The position numbers were made by a program, and so were the translations under genes. Source: Cristatella mucedo (Eukaryota; Bryozoa; Phylactolaemata; Cristatellidae). Taken from it: a stretch of 64,000 nucleotides of DNA. Shown here piece by piece: positions 12,600-23,900 of this stretch. The notes under the pieces were generated by a model. It had not been told where the DNA came from and did no database searches. It saw only the letters and a program-made list of their open reading frames with translations. Location: assembly GCA_009760855.2 (NCBI GenBank), contig WPIO01000075.1:868501-932500 (forward strand), written 5' to 3'. Positions within the stretch are counted from its first letter, which is position 1; each line of letters starts with the position of its first letter.

Positions 12600-14640
12600 T
12601 TCGGCCATTAATTAAGTCAGGGACTCTTGCCCAAGAAAACAAGAAAATGTAATCCAGCATCCCTGTTGCAGTTTCAATCGCAGATACCGGAGCGAATAGA
12701 CGAACACGTACAGGTCGTAGCTCTTCCTAAACATTGAAACAGAAAAAACAAGTCCAAGTCAGGTTTGAGAGTTAGTCATTGGCACAGACACGTTACGCAA
12801 GAAGCCTTTTACATATGGGTTACAAGAGCGATTGATAATTATTTTACTTTCCTTTACATCTTATAATTTTCCGCTTGCCGATATAAATATCAAACGCAAT
12901 CGATACTTTGGTTTTATTGGCAGATTAAGCGTAGCGGTGTCTGTTCTTTGATCCCTCCTCGCCTCCATGCACCTAGAGCTCTCTTAACTCCTTGACAGCG
13001 CGTACTGCTAGCATTTAAAATAAAATGGCAGATACTGTCAATTTCACTGACGATAAAGCCAACTTACTAAATTAATATAGAAAAACTTATTCATATTCCG
13101 AAACAAGAAAGACAAATCTTCAAAGTAGATTTAGACAGCTAATCTCCTGCAGAATCAGTATGCAATCTTGTGGTTGAACTTTCAGTAGATACTCGTATCA
13201 GCTCCACTGTAAAGTCTGCCTACTTTCTCATCTGCACAGCATTGCAAAAGGACCTGCTAAGAAAAGGGACTTCTCAGCCAAGCGAGGCAAAGGACTTGTG
13301 AATCCGTTCAAGACTTCTGCAACTCACAACTTGTAGGTTTTTCTGCCAAAGCAATGCGAAGTTTACCTATGCGATGCACAACGCGAGAGCTCTGTTTTTT
13401 CGTACTAACGTTGTCGCAAGACTAGCGAGTCGTCAAAAAATCACACAGCTACTTGAAGTACAAGCTGTAGGTATCGAATGTTTTTTGATTTGGGTTTACG
13501 AGCGCTAAATATTCTACCCTTATCTACAATTAAACGTAAATTAAACATAAATCTACGATTAAACGTCTTAAATTCAAAGTTTCTTGTAGTGGCAAGTGCA
13601 TGCATGCGTGTCGTCTATGGTTACTCTTTCTGGGTTAGTTATAGTGCAGAGAGTGCTAGCTCTGCTACTTCAGGTGAAGTTTTGTTTTAGCGTTTAATTT
13701 TTGTTTTCAATTTTGCTATGGTCAGTCTCAGCCATATCGCTATTGCCATTGCCACGACAATCGAGTGCTGGCATGCAGACAAAACAAGTAAGGTTGCTAC
13801 AACTACAGGCAACAGAAAGCACGACACTTACTAGTTAGTATTCTTGGACCGAGCGGGCAAAAGCGTAGGCTAGTATGTTGAGCCATATATGAGACAATTC
13901 TTGGTTTACTATTCCTTGTCCATGGAGCGTTGCTATCCGCGATGGATTGTCTTCGCGTGCAAATAGTAGCAAGTGTTTACAGAACCCCTAGAGTGTGCCC
14001 ACGAGCTAATGAATTCGAGGAATGCGCCCAAGGAATTCGAGCGCTCTTTTTATGTCGATCTTTCGAAGAAGTAAGTAGTTCACTCTCTTTACCAGCTCCA
14101 GTCGCCGAGGAACACAGCAGCAACACGTACTAGTCCGAGCTTGACTAAGTCGACGAGAGTTCTAGCAAACTCTACCAGTTCTCATGAGATCGATCTGGGT
14201 TTCCAACCTGCGGTGCAACTCGGTATAAATTAAGCGCAGTGTCTCCCAGATTGTTACGCACGGAGCGAATGACTTCTTTAGAAATTCATGCAGTTTTTGA
14301 ATTTTGAGACAGCCCCATCGATTGAGCGAAAGATGCAAACAGACGTTCAAAAAATGAAGCTCACGTTTGCATATTTTATTATGATTATATAGTCTGATAC
14401 AGTCGTGATAATTTTTTGCATAATTTTATTTTTTTCTATAGCAGCACGGCGTTAGCTTGACTTACTAGTGCCCAACTATTGAGTTTTTCGAGATGCGAGC
14501 CGTCTCTTGGCCGACTTTGTGCTTTGAGTCGAGAGCTACAATTTGGGCTACGATACCACTTCATATACCTTCAGATACCACTACCCAAGCTAGAGCAGCA
14601 AAACCTACATTGAACATGGCAATATCCACCCAACATCCCG
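12600..14640. other. No gene recognised
   Basis: AT-rich unique-looking DNA between the LINE-A copy and the Tigger relic. Apart from the small LINE fragment at 13.14-13.42 kb I see no coding signal. Confidence 0.4.
13140..13420 (+). mobile_element. Small decayed LINE-A fragment
   Basis: The text STVKSAYF and the degraded segment after it match the post-RT region of the copy at 11.7-11.8 kb. There are no tails or boundaries. Confidence 0.4.
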
Positions 14641-15454
14641 TGTCTCATTCATTCACTTTAAGCGGTTAGCTCGCAGTGCATAAGTGTAGTGCTCGCATTT
14701 GTGCTTGCAGTTATTTAGCAAAACGTCATTGTTCCAGCTATGGATCCGAAGAAAGTGAGTTCGAAGGACACGGCTGAGAAGATGAAGCTGGTTATGTGCA
14801 TTGAATTAAAAAACTGGTTATGTGCATTGAATTTAAAAAAACCATCTAAAAATATGACCAAGGTGTGCGTTTAGTCTACATGGTGAAGCAGTAGGAGCGT
14901 AGCAGTTCTTACTGTCAACACCATATCAAAGCCGAAGAAGTCGATACAGGCTACAACGCTAGCTGTTGACGTTAAAATAATTTCCAATCAGCGGACATCT
15001 TTTCGTAAAAAATGGAGACGCTCCTGATGATGTGGTTGATGTAAAAGAAGCTCGCAGGAGATATAATGATGGAAGCTATAATCTGCGAGAAGGCACGAGC
15101 TATCTATGCTGATTTGCTGCAGCAAACCCTAGGCACTTCAACGGACGAGGCCTCGGGTGAGCCGTTTAAAGCTAGTCGGGGCGGGTTTAAGAATTTCGAA
15201 GAGGACCGGCATTCACAGCATTGTCAGGCACGATCGATGCAGCGAGCGTGGATATGAAAGAAGCCGAAGACAGTCTCAAAAACTTTGCTGGCACTATACC
15301 AGTAGAAGCAAGCACGCCCCTAGCAACTCTTAGACTGTGACAAGACAAGAATCTTCTGGAAGCAGATACCAAGCAGGACTAACGCATAATTCTGGAGAAG
15401 AGGATGACCAGGCCGCAAACCCACGAAGGAAGGAAGGCTAACCCTGGCACCCAG

Positions 15455-16165
15455 TGTAATGTAATGTAATGTATCTCCGTCAGTAACTCCACAAAGTCAT
15501 ATAGACCATGTGGGTGTTACGCAGGAGAGTTTTGTATAGCTCACTCACAGCCTAAGCGGCTTTCGGTACGCATTCGGTAGCCAACAGACTTCGTTTCACG
15601 CAACAAAGAGAAAGTGGGAAGCATAGCAGAGTTAGGAGAGCAGTTGAGGTAGTGAGTAGCATAGAAGTAGTAGTTCAGGACCGCTGAAAAAGATGTGCCA
15701 TAGTCGGCAGTTGGAGTGTAGATGTCGTTGCGTAAGAATTGTGGAAGCGAGTTCCACAGTCTAGGACCTGCAGAGCTAAATCTTTATCGCCAACTGTCTT
15801 TAAGCGGAGGAATGGAACAGCTAATTTATTGTCCACACAGGACCTGAGGGCACGAAGCGGCAGAAACTGGTGCAGCTGTTCAGCTAGGTATGGTGGAGCC
15901 AAGTCATGGCGGGCCTTGCGGTCAGCGTAAGAACTTTGCTTTGTATCTGTTGATCAACCGGCTTCCATCCTAGCTCTTTTAGTGAAGAAGACACGTGCTC
16001 AAACCTCTGGGACTTGAAGACTAGCCTTGCAGCCATATTCATAGCTAGCTGCAGTGGCATAATAGCTTTCTTTGGTAGCGCTGCCAAAAAAAAATTGCAA
16101 TAATCAAGCCGAGGCAAAACTAAGGAGCTAGTTAAATGTGTTGCAAGCCACTGTGGAAGACAGTT
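15455..16165 (-). mobile_element. LINE-B 3' part inserted in Tigger
   Basis: The minus-strand text MPRLDYCNFFLAALPKKAIM continues to the CTGTGAGTGAGC end and a TACAT tail read as ATGTAATGTAATGTA at about 15461. It carries stops and interrupts the Tigger coding region. Confidence 0.8.
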
Positions 16166-16199
16166 CCTTATCTTAAATAGGGATACAATTCATTTGTAT

Positions 16200-16915
16200 A
16201 GCGCCCCAAGAGAATATAATAATACTAATTCACTTGATAATAATTCACTTGATAATAATTCACTTGATAAAGCGCCCTCAGAGAACTCGATCTCTCTCTG
16301 GGCGCTTTAAATTTGCTGTAAAGTGAAATGCAATTGAATGGTAAGTAAAATCACGCTTGAAAAACAAACGAAATGAATAATATGGTTAGGGGTGACATGC
16401 ACAGGGTCAGCATGCAAATGTGGTAAGTGGTAGCCTGCACAGTGTCAGCACGCACAAGCACATCAAGGACGAATCACAGGGACCCACTAAATGCTGCCCT
16501 AAATAGGTGTGTTTTTAGGTTCCTTTTAAATGTGGTCAGGTCAGGGGATGTTCTGACGCAGGTCGGGAGGGAGTTCCAGGCTTTGGGAGCATATGAACTA
16601 AATGCACGGTCTCCAAAGGATTTGAGGTATTTCTAGACTGTTGGATTCCGAAAAGCGGGTCGTACGATGCTTGGCCTGATGGGGTAGTATATCTGACAGA
16701 TAGGCTGGAGCCATAGAATGAAGGGACCTAAAAGTGAGCGACAAAACCTTGAAGTCAATCCGTTGCTTTACTGGTAGCCAGTGCAGGTCGGCGAGAAGTG
16801 GAGTAATGTGGCAACCGCGACGCTCTCGACAGACAAGCCTAGCTGCCGAGTTTTGCACCAGCTGCAATCGCCTGATCGCACATGCTGGTAGGCCAGTAAG
16901 CACTTAATCTCTATT
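16200..16915 (-). mobile_element. LINE-A 3' part with tail repeats
   Basis: The minus-strand text contains [20 protein letters not shown] and LHWLPVKQRIDFKVL, then the family 3' stem-loop (about 16264-16308). The 3' end is extended by three copies of TTCACTTGATAATAA. Confidence 0.8.
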
Positions 16916-16966
16916 CAGGCGCTTCACATATGCCTCCGGGCTCGAGCCCACGACCTCAGCGGATAA
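16915..16966 (-). mobile_element. tRNA-derived SINE fragment
   Basis: The reverse strand reads GTCGTGGGCTCGAGCCCGG, a B-box-like motif similar to that of the SINE at 29.1 kb. It is only a fragment, wedged between two LINE-A pieces. Confidence 0.35.
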
Positions 16967-17156
16967 TAATAATAATAATAATAATAATGTACTTGATAAA
17001 GCGCCCTCAGAGAACTTAATCTCTTTCTAGGCGCTTTGCATTTGCTGCAAAGGGAAATGCAATTGAATGGTAAGTAAAATCATGCTTGACAAACAAAGTG
17101 AATAACTTGGTTAGGAATGACATGCACAGGGTCAGCATGCAAATGTGGTTAGTGGA
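16966..17156 (-). mobile_element. Second LINE-A tail nested in LINE-B
   Basis: An (AATAAT)n run followed by the stem-loop GATAAAGCGCCC...GGCGCTTT and the CATGCACAGGGTCAGCATG region marks a LINE-A 3' end. At about 17156 the sequence changes abruptly to GATGTGATGGCTAGCTGTAG, which is LINE-B text seen also near 18090 and 53940. Confidence 0.7.
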
Positions 17157-18084
17157 TGTGATGGCTAGCTGTAGGAGCAGCCTTGTGAATGAAAATTTTA
17201 CAATTGAGGCAGCTGTCGCAAACGGCACCTAAATTTTGAGCACGTGGCGCCGTGCTCGAAATATGAAAAACGTGTTTTGTAATACGTGTTACGTAATACG
17301 CGTTGAAACACTGTCGCTGCCTGCGTGGGCGAAGAGCGTCGGAAGGACCTGCGCCTCCGAGCATATATATACATACATATATATGTATACATGACGCCAT
17401 GCGCCTAGGCGAGCGGCGACTGTGAGGTCAAGCCGCGGTGCGTTTATCGTTCGAAAAAAACCCGAGCCTCGTGAGATTATCGTGAGATTCTGAAAGAAAA
17501 GCTGCAGATTATGTGTGAGCAGATTATGTCCCATGATGCGGGCCACCAGGCAGTTCTGTGTGGACTGAGTGAACTTGGTCGTTGCTACTGACGATGAGAA
17601 AAGTCCAGATCAATATCCTCCTCAGGCTACGGTCTTTTCGTCCTGGAAATACACCTGCTCACCCACTTAACCCACCTACCTAACTAAAAATTTCTAAAAG
17701 TTGTCCGCCCTCTAAACAACGAAGCTCTTATCCTGCCGCTGATCACGGATCAGCAGGGGATTTCTAAAGTTTTTCAAGAAGCTCTTTACCATGCCCCTGT
17801 TTCGCCGCTGCTTTGAGGTGACGGAGGGCATACACCTCGGCTTCCAAGGGTTCTGGAAGGACCACTATTTTATCGTGATACGCCTCAGCACATATCAACA
17901 TGGCCTGGCAGGATGTTACAAAGAAGACCTTGACCTCTGCGAGTAAGAAGCTGTAGCCTGAGGTTGATCCTGAAACGGACTTTGAAAGACTCGAACCCGA
18001 AGCGGCAGCGGTCAAGGAGATTGTCTCCCTCGGTAAGTCCAAGGGCCTGGGCATAATTTTAAAAGCTTCATTCAGAAGACTGCC

Positions 18085-18841
18085 TCTACAGCTAGCCATC
18101 ACATCCGATCCCTATCCAAGATTAGTAGCTGTCTCCCACAGTGGCATGCAAAAAATTTGACTAGCTCTTTAGTTCTGTCTCGGCTTGATTATTGTAACTC
18201 CCTTTTGGCTGGGCTGCCAAAGAAAGCTATTATGCCACTACAGCGGACTATGAATATGGCTGCAAGGCTGGTCTTCAAGTCCCAGCGGTTTGAGCACGTG
18301 TCTCCTTTGCTGAAAGAGCTAGAATGGTTGCCGGTTGAGCAAAGGATACAGAGCAAAGTTCTTACGCTGACCCACAAGGCCCGCCATGGCTTGGCTCCTT
18401 CGTATCTAGCTGAACTGCTGCATCAGTTTCAGCCTGTTCGCACCCTCAGGTCCTGTGTGGACAATAAATTAGCTGTCCCATTCCTCCGCTTAAAGACAGT
18501 TGGCGACAGAAGCTTTAGCTCTGCAGGTCCTAGACTGTGGAACTCGCTTCCACAATTCTTACGCAACGACATCTACACTCCAACTGCCGACTATGGCACA
18601 TCTTTTTCAGAGGTCCTGAACTACTACTTCTATGCTACTCACTACCTCAACTGCTCTCCTAACTCTGCTATGCTTCCCACTTTCTCTTTGTTGAGTGAAA
18701 CGAAGTCTGTTGGCTACCGAATGCGTACCGAAAGCCGCTTAGGCTGTGAGTGAGCTATACAAAACTCTCCTGCGTAACACCCACATGGTCTTTATGACTT
18801 TATGGAGTTACTGACGGAGATACATTACATTACATTACATG
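18085..18841 (+). mobile_element. LINE-B 3' copy, best preserved
   Basis: A long open frame (198 codons from 18157) holds [19 protein letters not shown], the text QRIQSKVLTLTHKARHGLAP and GPRLWNSLPQFLRNDIY. This is the C-terminal region that follows the RT domain in CR1/L2-like LINEs. It ends CTGTGAGTGAGCTATACAAA and a TACAT tail. It is 5'-truncated and lies inside the Tigger relic between PEAAAVKEIVSLGKS and MDEDDVDAV. Confidence 0.85.
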
Positions 18842-19599
18842 GATGAAGATGACGTAGACGCGGTCATCGAGGAGTTCCTCGTGGAGCACTCCAAGGAACT
18901 GACAACGGACGAGCTAAAAGAAGTACAGACGCAGAAGTATACGGAGGTTTGCAGGAAATAAGTTAAGCGGAGGAGGAGATTATCTCTACTAGTTCGTTAA
19001 AGGAAATTTTGAAAGTGTATAAGAAACTTTCAGACTTTATTCAAAAGAAGCACCCATGATAGGTTGCAACTGGGCGTCCGACGGAGCTATTTAATCACGC
19101 TTGCCTAACTCACTTCAGAGTCATTCTAATAGGAAGGATGAAACATACCTTACGAGACAGGTTTTATAAAAAACCCGATGAAAGTGAGGAAAGCATGGCA
19201 AAAGCGGCAGAAATAAGCAAATAAGGTTTATTTATTTATTTATATTTATAGCTTATTTATTATTTCAGCCTTTCTACTCCACCTCTCATCATCTTCAAGG
19301 CGTCTGATCTGCTAGGTAAACGCCATACATTATACTGGTTTCTCGTTGAACCGTCACGGAACGAGCTCTCAGTCAAGGCACTGCTGCATACAAAAATAAA
19401 TGTCTTTACTTGTCTTGCTTAGCATAAGCTAGGTCTGTTTCAGCTGTTGAGAATGGCTCAAGAATTTTTGGCTCAAGAATGGCAACAGAATGGCTCGAGT
19501 TCAAATGAAGCAGCTGTATCTGAGCCGATGCACTTATAAAAACAATACCCAAGACCGATCAATTGTGCTTTGACCTTGCCGTCCTAGTTCAGCCCTGGT

Positions 19600-20130
19600 G
19601 CTGTCTGTATCAACGGAGTCCACACTTGAATGGAAGCGCATTTTCTCAAATTGAATGCCACAAAACTGTGTTATCGGCAAACCTTGTTCAATCCGGAAAT
19701 TAGGAAACCTGTCCCTTAAAATGAGCTCTACTCAGCATATCTTCTTTAGTATCTGCAGGAAATCTGGGTATCCTGTTCTAAACCAGCGACCATTCTAAAG
19801 ATGGCCGCATGAGCTCCTTAGTCAAGTCGCCCACTTTCAGTAGCATGGCAAAATCTGGGCTTGCTTAGACTGAGAAGTCCCACCTAATTTTCTCCTTACT
19901 TTTAGATGTTCCATTTTGGATTCCGTAGCTCACTACTGGGTGGACTTCTCGGCAGTGCATTCAGGAGCTTATAGTTTATGCAAAACTCTGAAGAACTCAA
20001 GATTGTCTGTCGTTAGCATTGTAGGTACCACTGTACACCACTGCTCTTCGACCCGAGCTGGCTCTCCATCAAGCAGCACATCAGGTTCTGTCACTCACGT
20101 TTTCATTCGCTTGCTCCATTTTTCCAACCA
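19600..20130 (+). mobile_element. Decayed LINE-A fragment
   Basis: The segments correspond in order to the post-RT region (DHSKDGRMSSLVKSPTF-like), the C-terminal CNSLL-like text and the SPSSST region of other copies. It is highly mutated and has no tail. Confidence 0.5.
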
Positions 20131-21830
20131 GAACTATTCCATACTCAAGCAGAATGATACCATTGGCAGGATTTCCCTCGCGGGAACCTGACAGCACATT
20201 ATTAAATTACTTTTAGGTGGCCATTTCGAACGCCGATTGTTGCGGCTTGACCACTGTCATTAAATCTAGGCGGTTCGTTTATCAGCGAGTTTAGCATCCA
20301 CAAAAGTCACTTTTTAAGCATTTCGCAATTCATTCAAAGCATTCGGCTGAATGGAAGCATGTGTGCTGGTTAATTAGATTGAAAATGCTCGCTTGCAACA
20401 TTTTTTTTAAGTACCAAAGACAATATGCCTTAGAGGGAATTGTCTTTTAGCAAGATTCATTTATCGATAGGTCACAGGATTCCGTTATGTCAGTCTGCAG
20501 ATAAGAGGTACTTGACATTGCACTCCGGGCTCGTTTTTTCTAAGAAGGGGTTAATGCACGAGTTGTAATTCACCTGACCGCTGGTTTCCATTCGCAGATC
20601 TCGCACGACAGAGGTTGGCTTTAAAGCTTTAGTACCGATGCGAAATTCTTACTGCCTAGGATAAACGTAAACAGTGCTGGATTCGCGAAGGAAGTCTTCT
20701 GAGCTCCCATCTCAAATGTTCGCAGAAAGGCTCAGCGGATGCAGCAAACTCGAAGCATAGTGACTTCAAAAACTGGGTTGTGTAATTCAATTTAAGACGA
20801 CAGAACAGCACTGAAACAGAGGAGTTAGCTTAATCACGTTTCTGCGATCTAAGTATGATTCTGCATATATTGTTGTACCCAGGTGATGATCTTCATTGAG
20901 TACAACTGAATTTCAACGTATTCTCGCCATCGAAGCTCAATCAAACGGTTCGGATCTGTAAGGCCAGCCTTCAGCCCTCTGCGGCAATAATGCCTGGCAG
21001 CCGAGCATTCATTGTACAGCTTTTCGGCGATTGCATAAATTTCCTCTTCCTGGGCTGAGGCAGATGCGGCTGGGATCGTTTTCGGTAGGCAAGCTCGAAA
21101 GTCACTCGTTGCCAGAGGATTGTTAATTACTTTACCTTGGCATGCGGCGTAGGCCTTAAGCGCCAGGAAAGCACCCTGGAAATAAAGCGCAGCGGTGAAA
21201 TGCTGTCGACGAACAACGTCGAAGGCAACTATGCAGCGCCTAGTCTGTGTGCTCTAAGCATCCTATCGACGGCGTGCGGCGGTTTTTTACCGAATAAAAG
21301 CGGAGCACATTGGTGGTGGAACAAAGAGTTGGGTCGTGCTGGGTAAGTCGCCCAATGGGGCTGTCAACCATGTCCAATGCCATCTTCATCCACATGGTCG
21401 CACACAGTCCGTCCCGCTCCATTTCACCTGCAGCGTTTGCTCCAGCTCGTCAGGTTTATGCTGGCTGAAACCGCGTTGCGAGTCTCGTCGCCAACTGACT
21501 CATCAGCCATCACAGCTCATATCTTAATCCGCTACACGCCAGCTGCGCCATGCCTTTCTCACTTTCCCCAAAAATATCGAGATATACTCTGCTTTGTAGC
21601 CGCTGTCTACAAGTATCTCCGACTGCTGTGTGTCAGCACAGCTCAAAGCTAGCTCACTGCAGATAGAATTAATCTCCAGTGCCCACGCGCTCTATCGGCC
21701 TAGCCACCTGTTTGAAGCAGCTCAATTCTCGAAGGAGACTAGTACCCTTACCGCATTACCGTGAGAGTGCAGGCACTCCGCCCTAAACTCGCAGTCAGGA
21801 TTGGCAGAGACTACCTCGCACAAGGCTCAG
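20130..21830. other. No gene recognised
   Basis: Open frames here (for example 21137-21652) are short, lack splice-supported chaining and resemble no family I know. Confidence 0.4.
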
Positions 21831-22040
21831 CTAGAATAGCCTCGCACCCTTACCCTTCGAACCTTCGCATCCTTGCCCTCGCACCTGCTGAATCCTCGCG
21901 CCTTCACCATTGAATACTCATACCCTTATTCACAGATCCTTGCATCCTTACCATGGCATTAAAGCAGCATTACTCTCGAGTCAATACAGCCTTACCCTGG
22001 CACCCTCGTACCCTTGCCTGTAAGGCCCAATGCCCCCTCT
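21830..22040. repeat. Degenerate CTCGCACCCTTACCC repeat
   Basis: Loosely repeated 12-18 base units of the type CCTCGCACCCTTACCC. They generate many CTTAC donor look-alikes on the minus strand. Confidence 0.5.
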
Positions 22041-22708
22041 GCCTTGGCGCTGAAAACACGCGAACTCGCACGCATTTGGTTCAATCTCGTTCTCTAGTAG
22101 CCTAGGATGCAAGCACTTCGAGCGATGGAAAAAATTTATAAAAGTTCTCTTCTCATGGGCTGTGCAGAACTGACAAATACTTTGCACGACAACACAAACT
22201 ACAGAAAAACTGATTAAACGTCACGGAAACGCTGCCGGTCATGAAGGTTTCGACAAACCCACTTGAGCATTCTGCTGCTGCACAATACGAGACATATACC
22301 GTACCGATTTCTTTAGATTCGGTGAGAGTGCAAAGATTCGGTGAGAGTGCAAAGCGCAATTTTCAGACAAGTCAAAAAGCACAGCTCTTGAAAGCTTCGC
22401 ATACAATATGCACGGCTAGCTTTTGCAATAACAAAAGTCAGGTCTAAATGAACGTCCCAGCAGCAAAAATGCTTTCGGCACATGCATAAATCCCGCAAGG
22501 ATGTATAGTATGTCAAGATTTTTCTTAAATTATTACTGTGCATTTAGCCATAGCTTTATTCCATGCACGATCCTTGCCAGACACTTTCTTACCACATGCC
22601 ATTAAACTGCATAAATTTATGAAACTAGACAGCACTGTTAGCAGCTAAATACAAACACCGCGCGACTTCCATGTTTAGCCCAAGCAATTCACGCAGTTTA
22701 GGACTCAC

Positions 22709-23251
22709 CCGCCGGCTTCTCAGGCGCACAAATATTCGGCATGTCCACCTAAAAGAATTTATGACAGGTAAGGAAAACAAGTTAAAACCTTTTTCAATAA
22801 TCAAGTTAAAGCTACGACGAAGGAAAGGCTTCCGGAAGTATGTACAAGATTCCGCACGTATTTCTGCTCACTATATGGATGCCAATGTCAGCATTCTTAC
22901 CGTAGCGTTTCGAATAAGGTCTTCAAAAATTTCTACGGACATATCGGCCGAATAGTTTATGTCTGCATTTCTCATGCTGTCAAACCTAGAGTTCATATCT
23001 AAATCCTCAACGTATCTGTGAATCTTAAAAAGATTTCTCTTCAGTTCCCACAGTTGACAAGTGTCAACATCCTCTAAGGGAGCATACAGCAAGAGTTCCA
23101 GTATCTCGCTTGGTACGTTGTCTTTAATAAAACTACTAATGCCGCTAAAGAAAGTAGCGTTGACTGCCGACGCGTGATCCACAATAATATCCTGTTTTAC
23201 GATATCACCACGCCGAGAAATTTGCCATGCTTTCAGACGGCACAAAATCGC
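22709..23251 (-). CDS. Fifth relative of the micro-exon family (fused exon form)
   Basis: The exon 22901-23251 (351 bp, 117 codons, phase 0-0) has acceptor TCTTATTTTGCAG/GCG and donor GCTACG/GTAAGA. It is followed in frame by 22709-22748 (VDMPNICAPEKPA). The long exon starts AILCRLKAWQISRRG and contains VPSEILELLLYAPLE then CQLWELKRNLFKI, in the order and near the spacing of the IPxxF and LW/PY exons of sets B-D. It ends EIFEDLIRNAT, and the protein has two NAT glycosylation-type sites. A first coding exon was not fixed; the CpG island at 23.6 kb lies just upstream. Homology to the other sets is my inference from short motifs. Confidence 0.5.
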
Positions 23252-23579
23252 CTGCAAAATAAGACAGACGTCTCTTTAGCCGGCGGTGACTACATGTGCT
23301 AACAGTTGCTCGAAAAAAGCGGCGAATTGCCATCCTCAAGTTGCAGATTCGCGCATATTCGTGTATGAGGTTTAATAATTCCTTGTTGAAGGCTGAAGCA
23401 AAGACATTTATAGAAAATTGTTCCTCATATTTTGCTGCAAATTATATCTAAATGCAAGTAAAATTGACCTTGCTCACTAAAGATCAGACACTTGTATAGA
23501 CGCCGCCGCAGCCAATTCTTGGGCAAGCATGCGAGCTGGCGGTGAAATGCAACCACTTTCATCGCCAAATTAAGCAACG

Positions 23580-23900
23580 ACAGCTAACCAAAGTCTGCTA
23601 TGCGTCGGCTCTCTGGCGGCGAGCGACCAGTTTGCACCTGCAGCAGCGATGGCAGCGGACGTGACGTCACTTGCACTCGCGATTGGATCGAAGCCATTGA
23701 TTCGATGCAAAAGCAACCGCGGAAGCTCAGCCTCGCCGGCTTGGGCACGGCACTGGCAGACGAGAGAAGTCACGGGCGCGCCAGGCAAGCATCAAGCCAA
23801 AGCACCCGGCCCGGAAGGCCGGGTTGGTTCTAGCCTCGAAGTATCTAGCGAGTGAATCGCCGCCTAGCCCCGCCTAGCGACAAAGATCCTGTTGAAGATG
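23580..23900 (-). promoter_or_regulatory. CpG-rich promoter-like region with CRE
   Basis: This CpG-rich stretch is just upstream of the 23251 exon. It contains the palindrome TGACGTCA (full CRE, near 23660-23668) and GATTGG (inverted CCAAT box) about 15 bases further. These are typical of bidirectional or housekeeping promoters. The target gene is inferred from position. Confidence 0.4.

Larger units (their letters stand above)
14741..19215 (+). pseudogene. Tigger/pogo transposase, broken and split by LINEs
   Basis: This is the relic of a Tc1/mariner-superfamily Tigger (CENP-B-like) transposase. Piece 1 (14741-15420) starts MDPKKVSSKDTAEKMK and includes EAIICEKARAIYADLLQQ, FKASRGGFKNFEEDR and the IHSIVRH-like DNA-binding region. 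Piece 2 (about 17770-18080) reads LFRRCFEVTEG and FWKDHYFIVIRL, then PEAAAVKEIVSLGKS. Piece 3 (18841-19215) reads MDEDDVDAVIEEFLVEHSKE, ELTTDELKEVQ, then SDFIQKKHP and THFRVILIGRMK. Stops and frameshifts occur throughout, and the DDE core is largely missing between pieces 1 and 2. LINE copies sit between pieces. Terminal repeats were not found. Confidence 0.8.

Noticed and set aside
22010-22200. A Cys-rich minus-strand exon-like stretch (QSICQFCTAHEKRTF) with a GTAAGG donor
   Set aside because: The phase could fit the 22709 exon, but the donor lies in a degenerate CCTTACCC repeat that makes many such sites.
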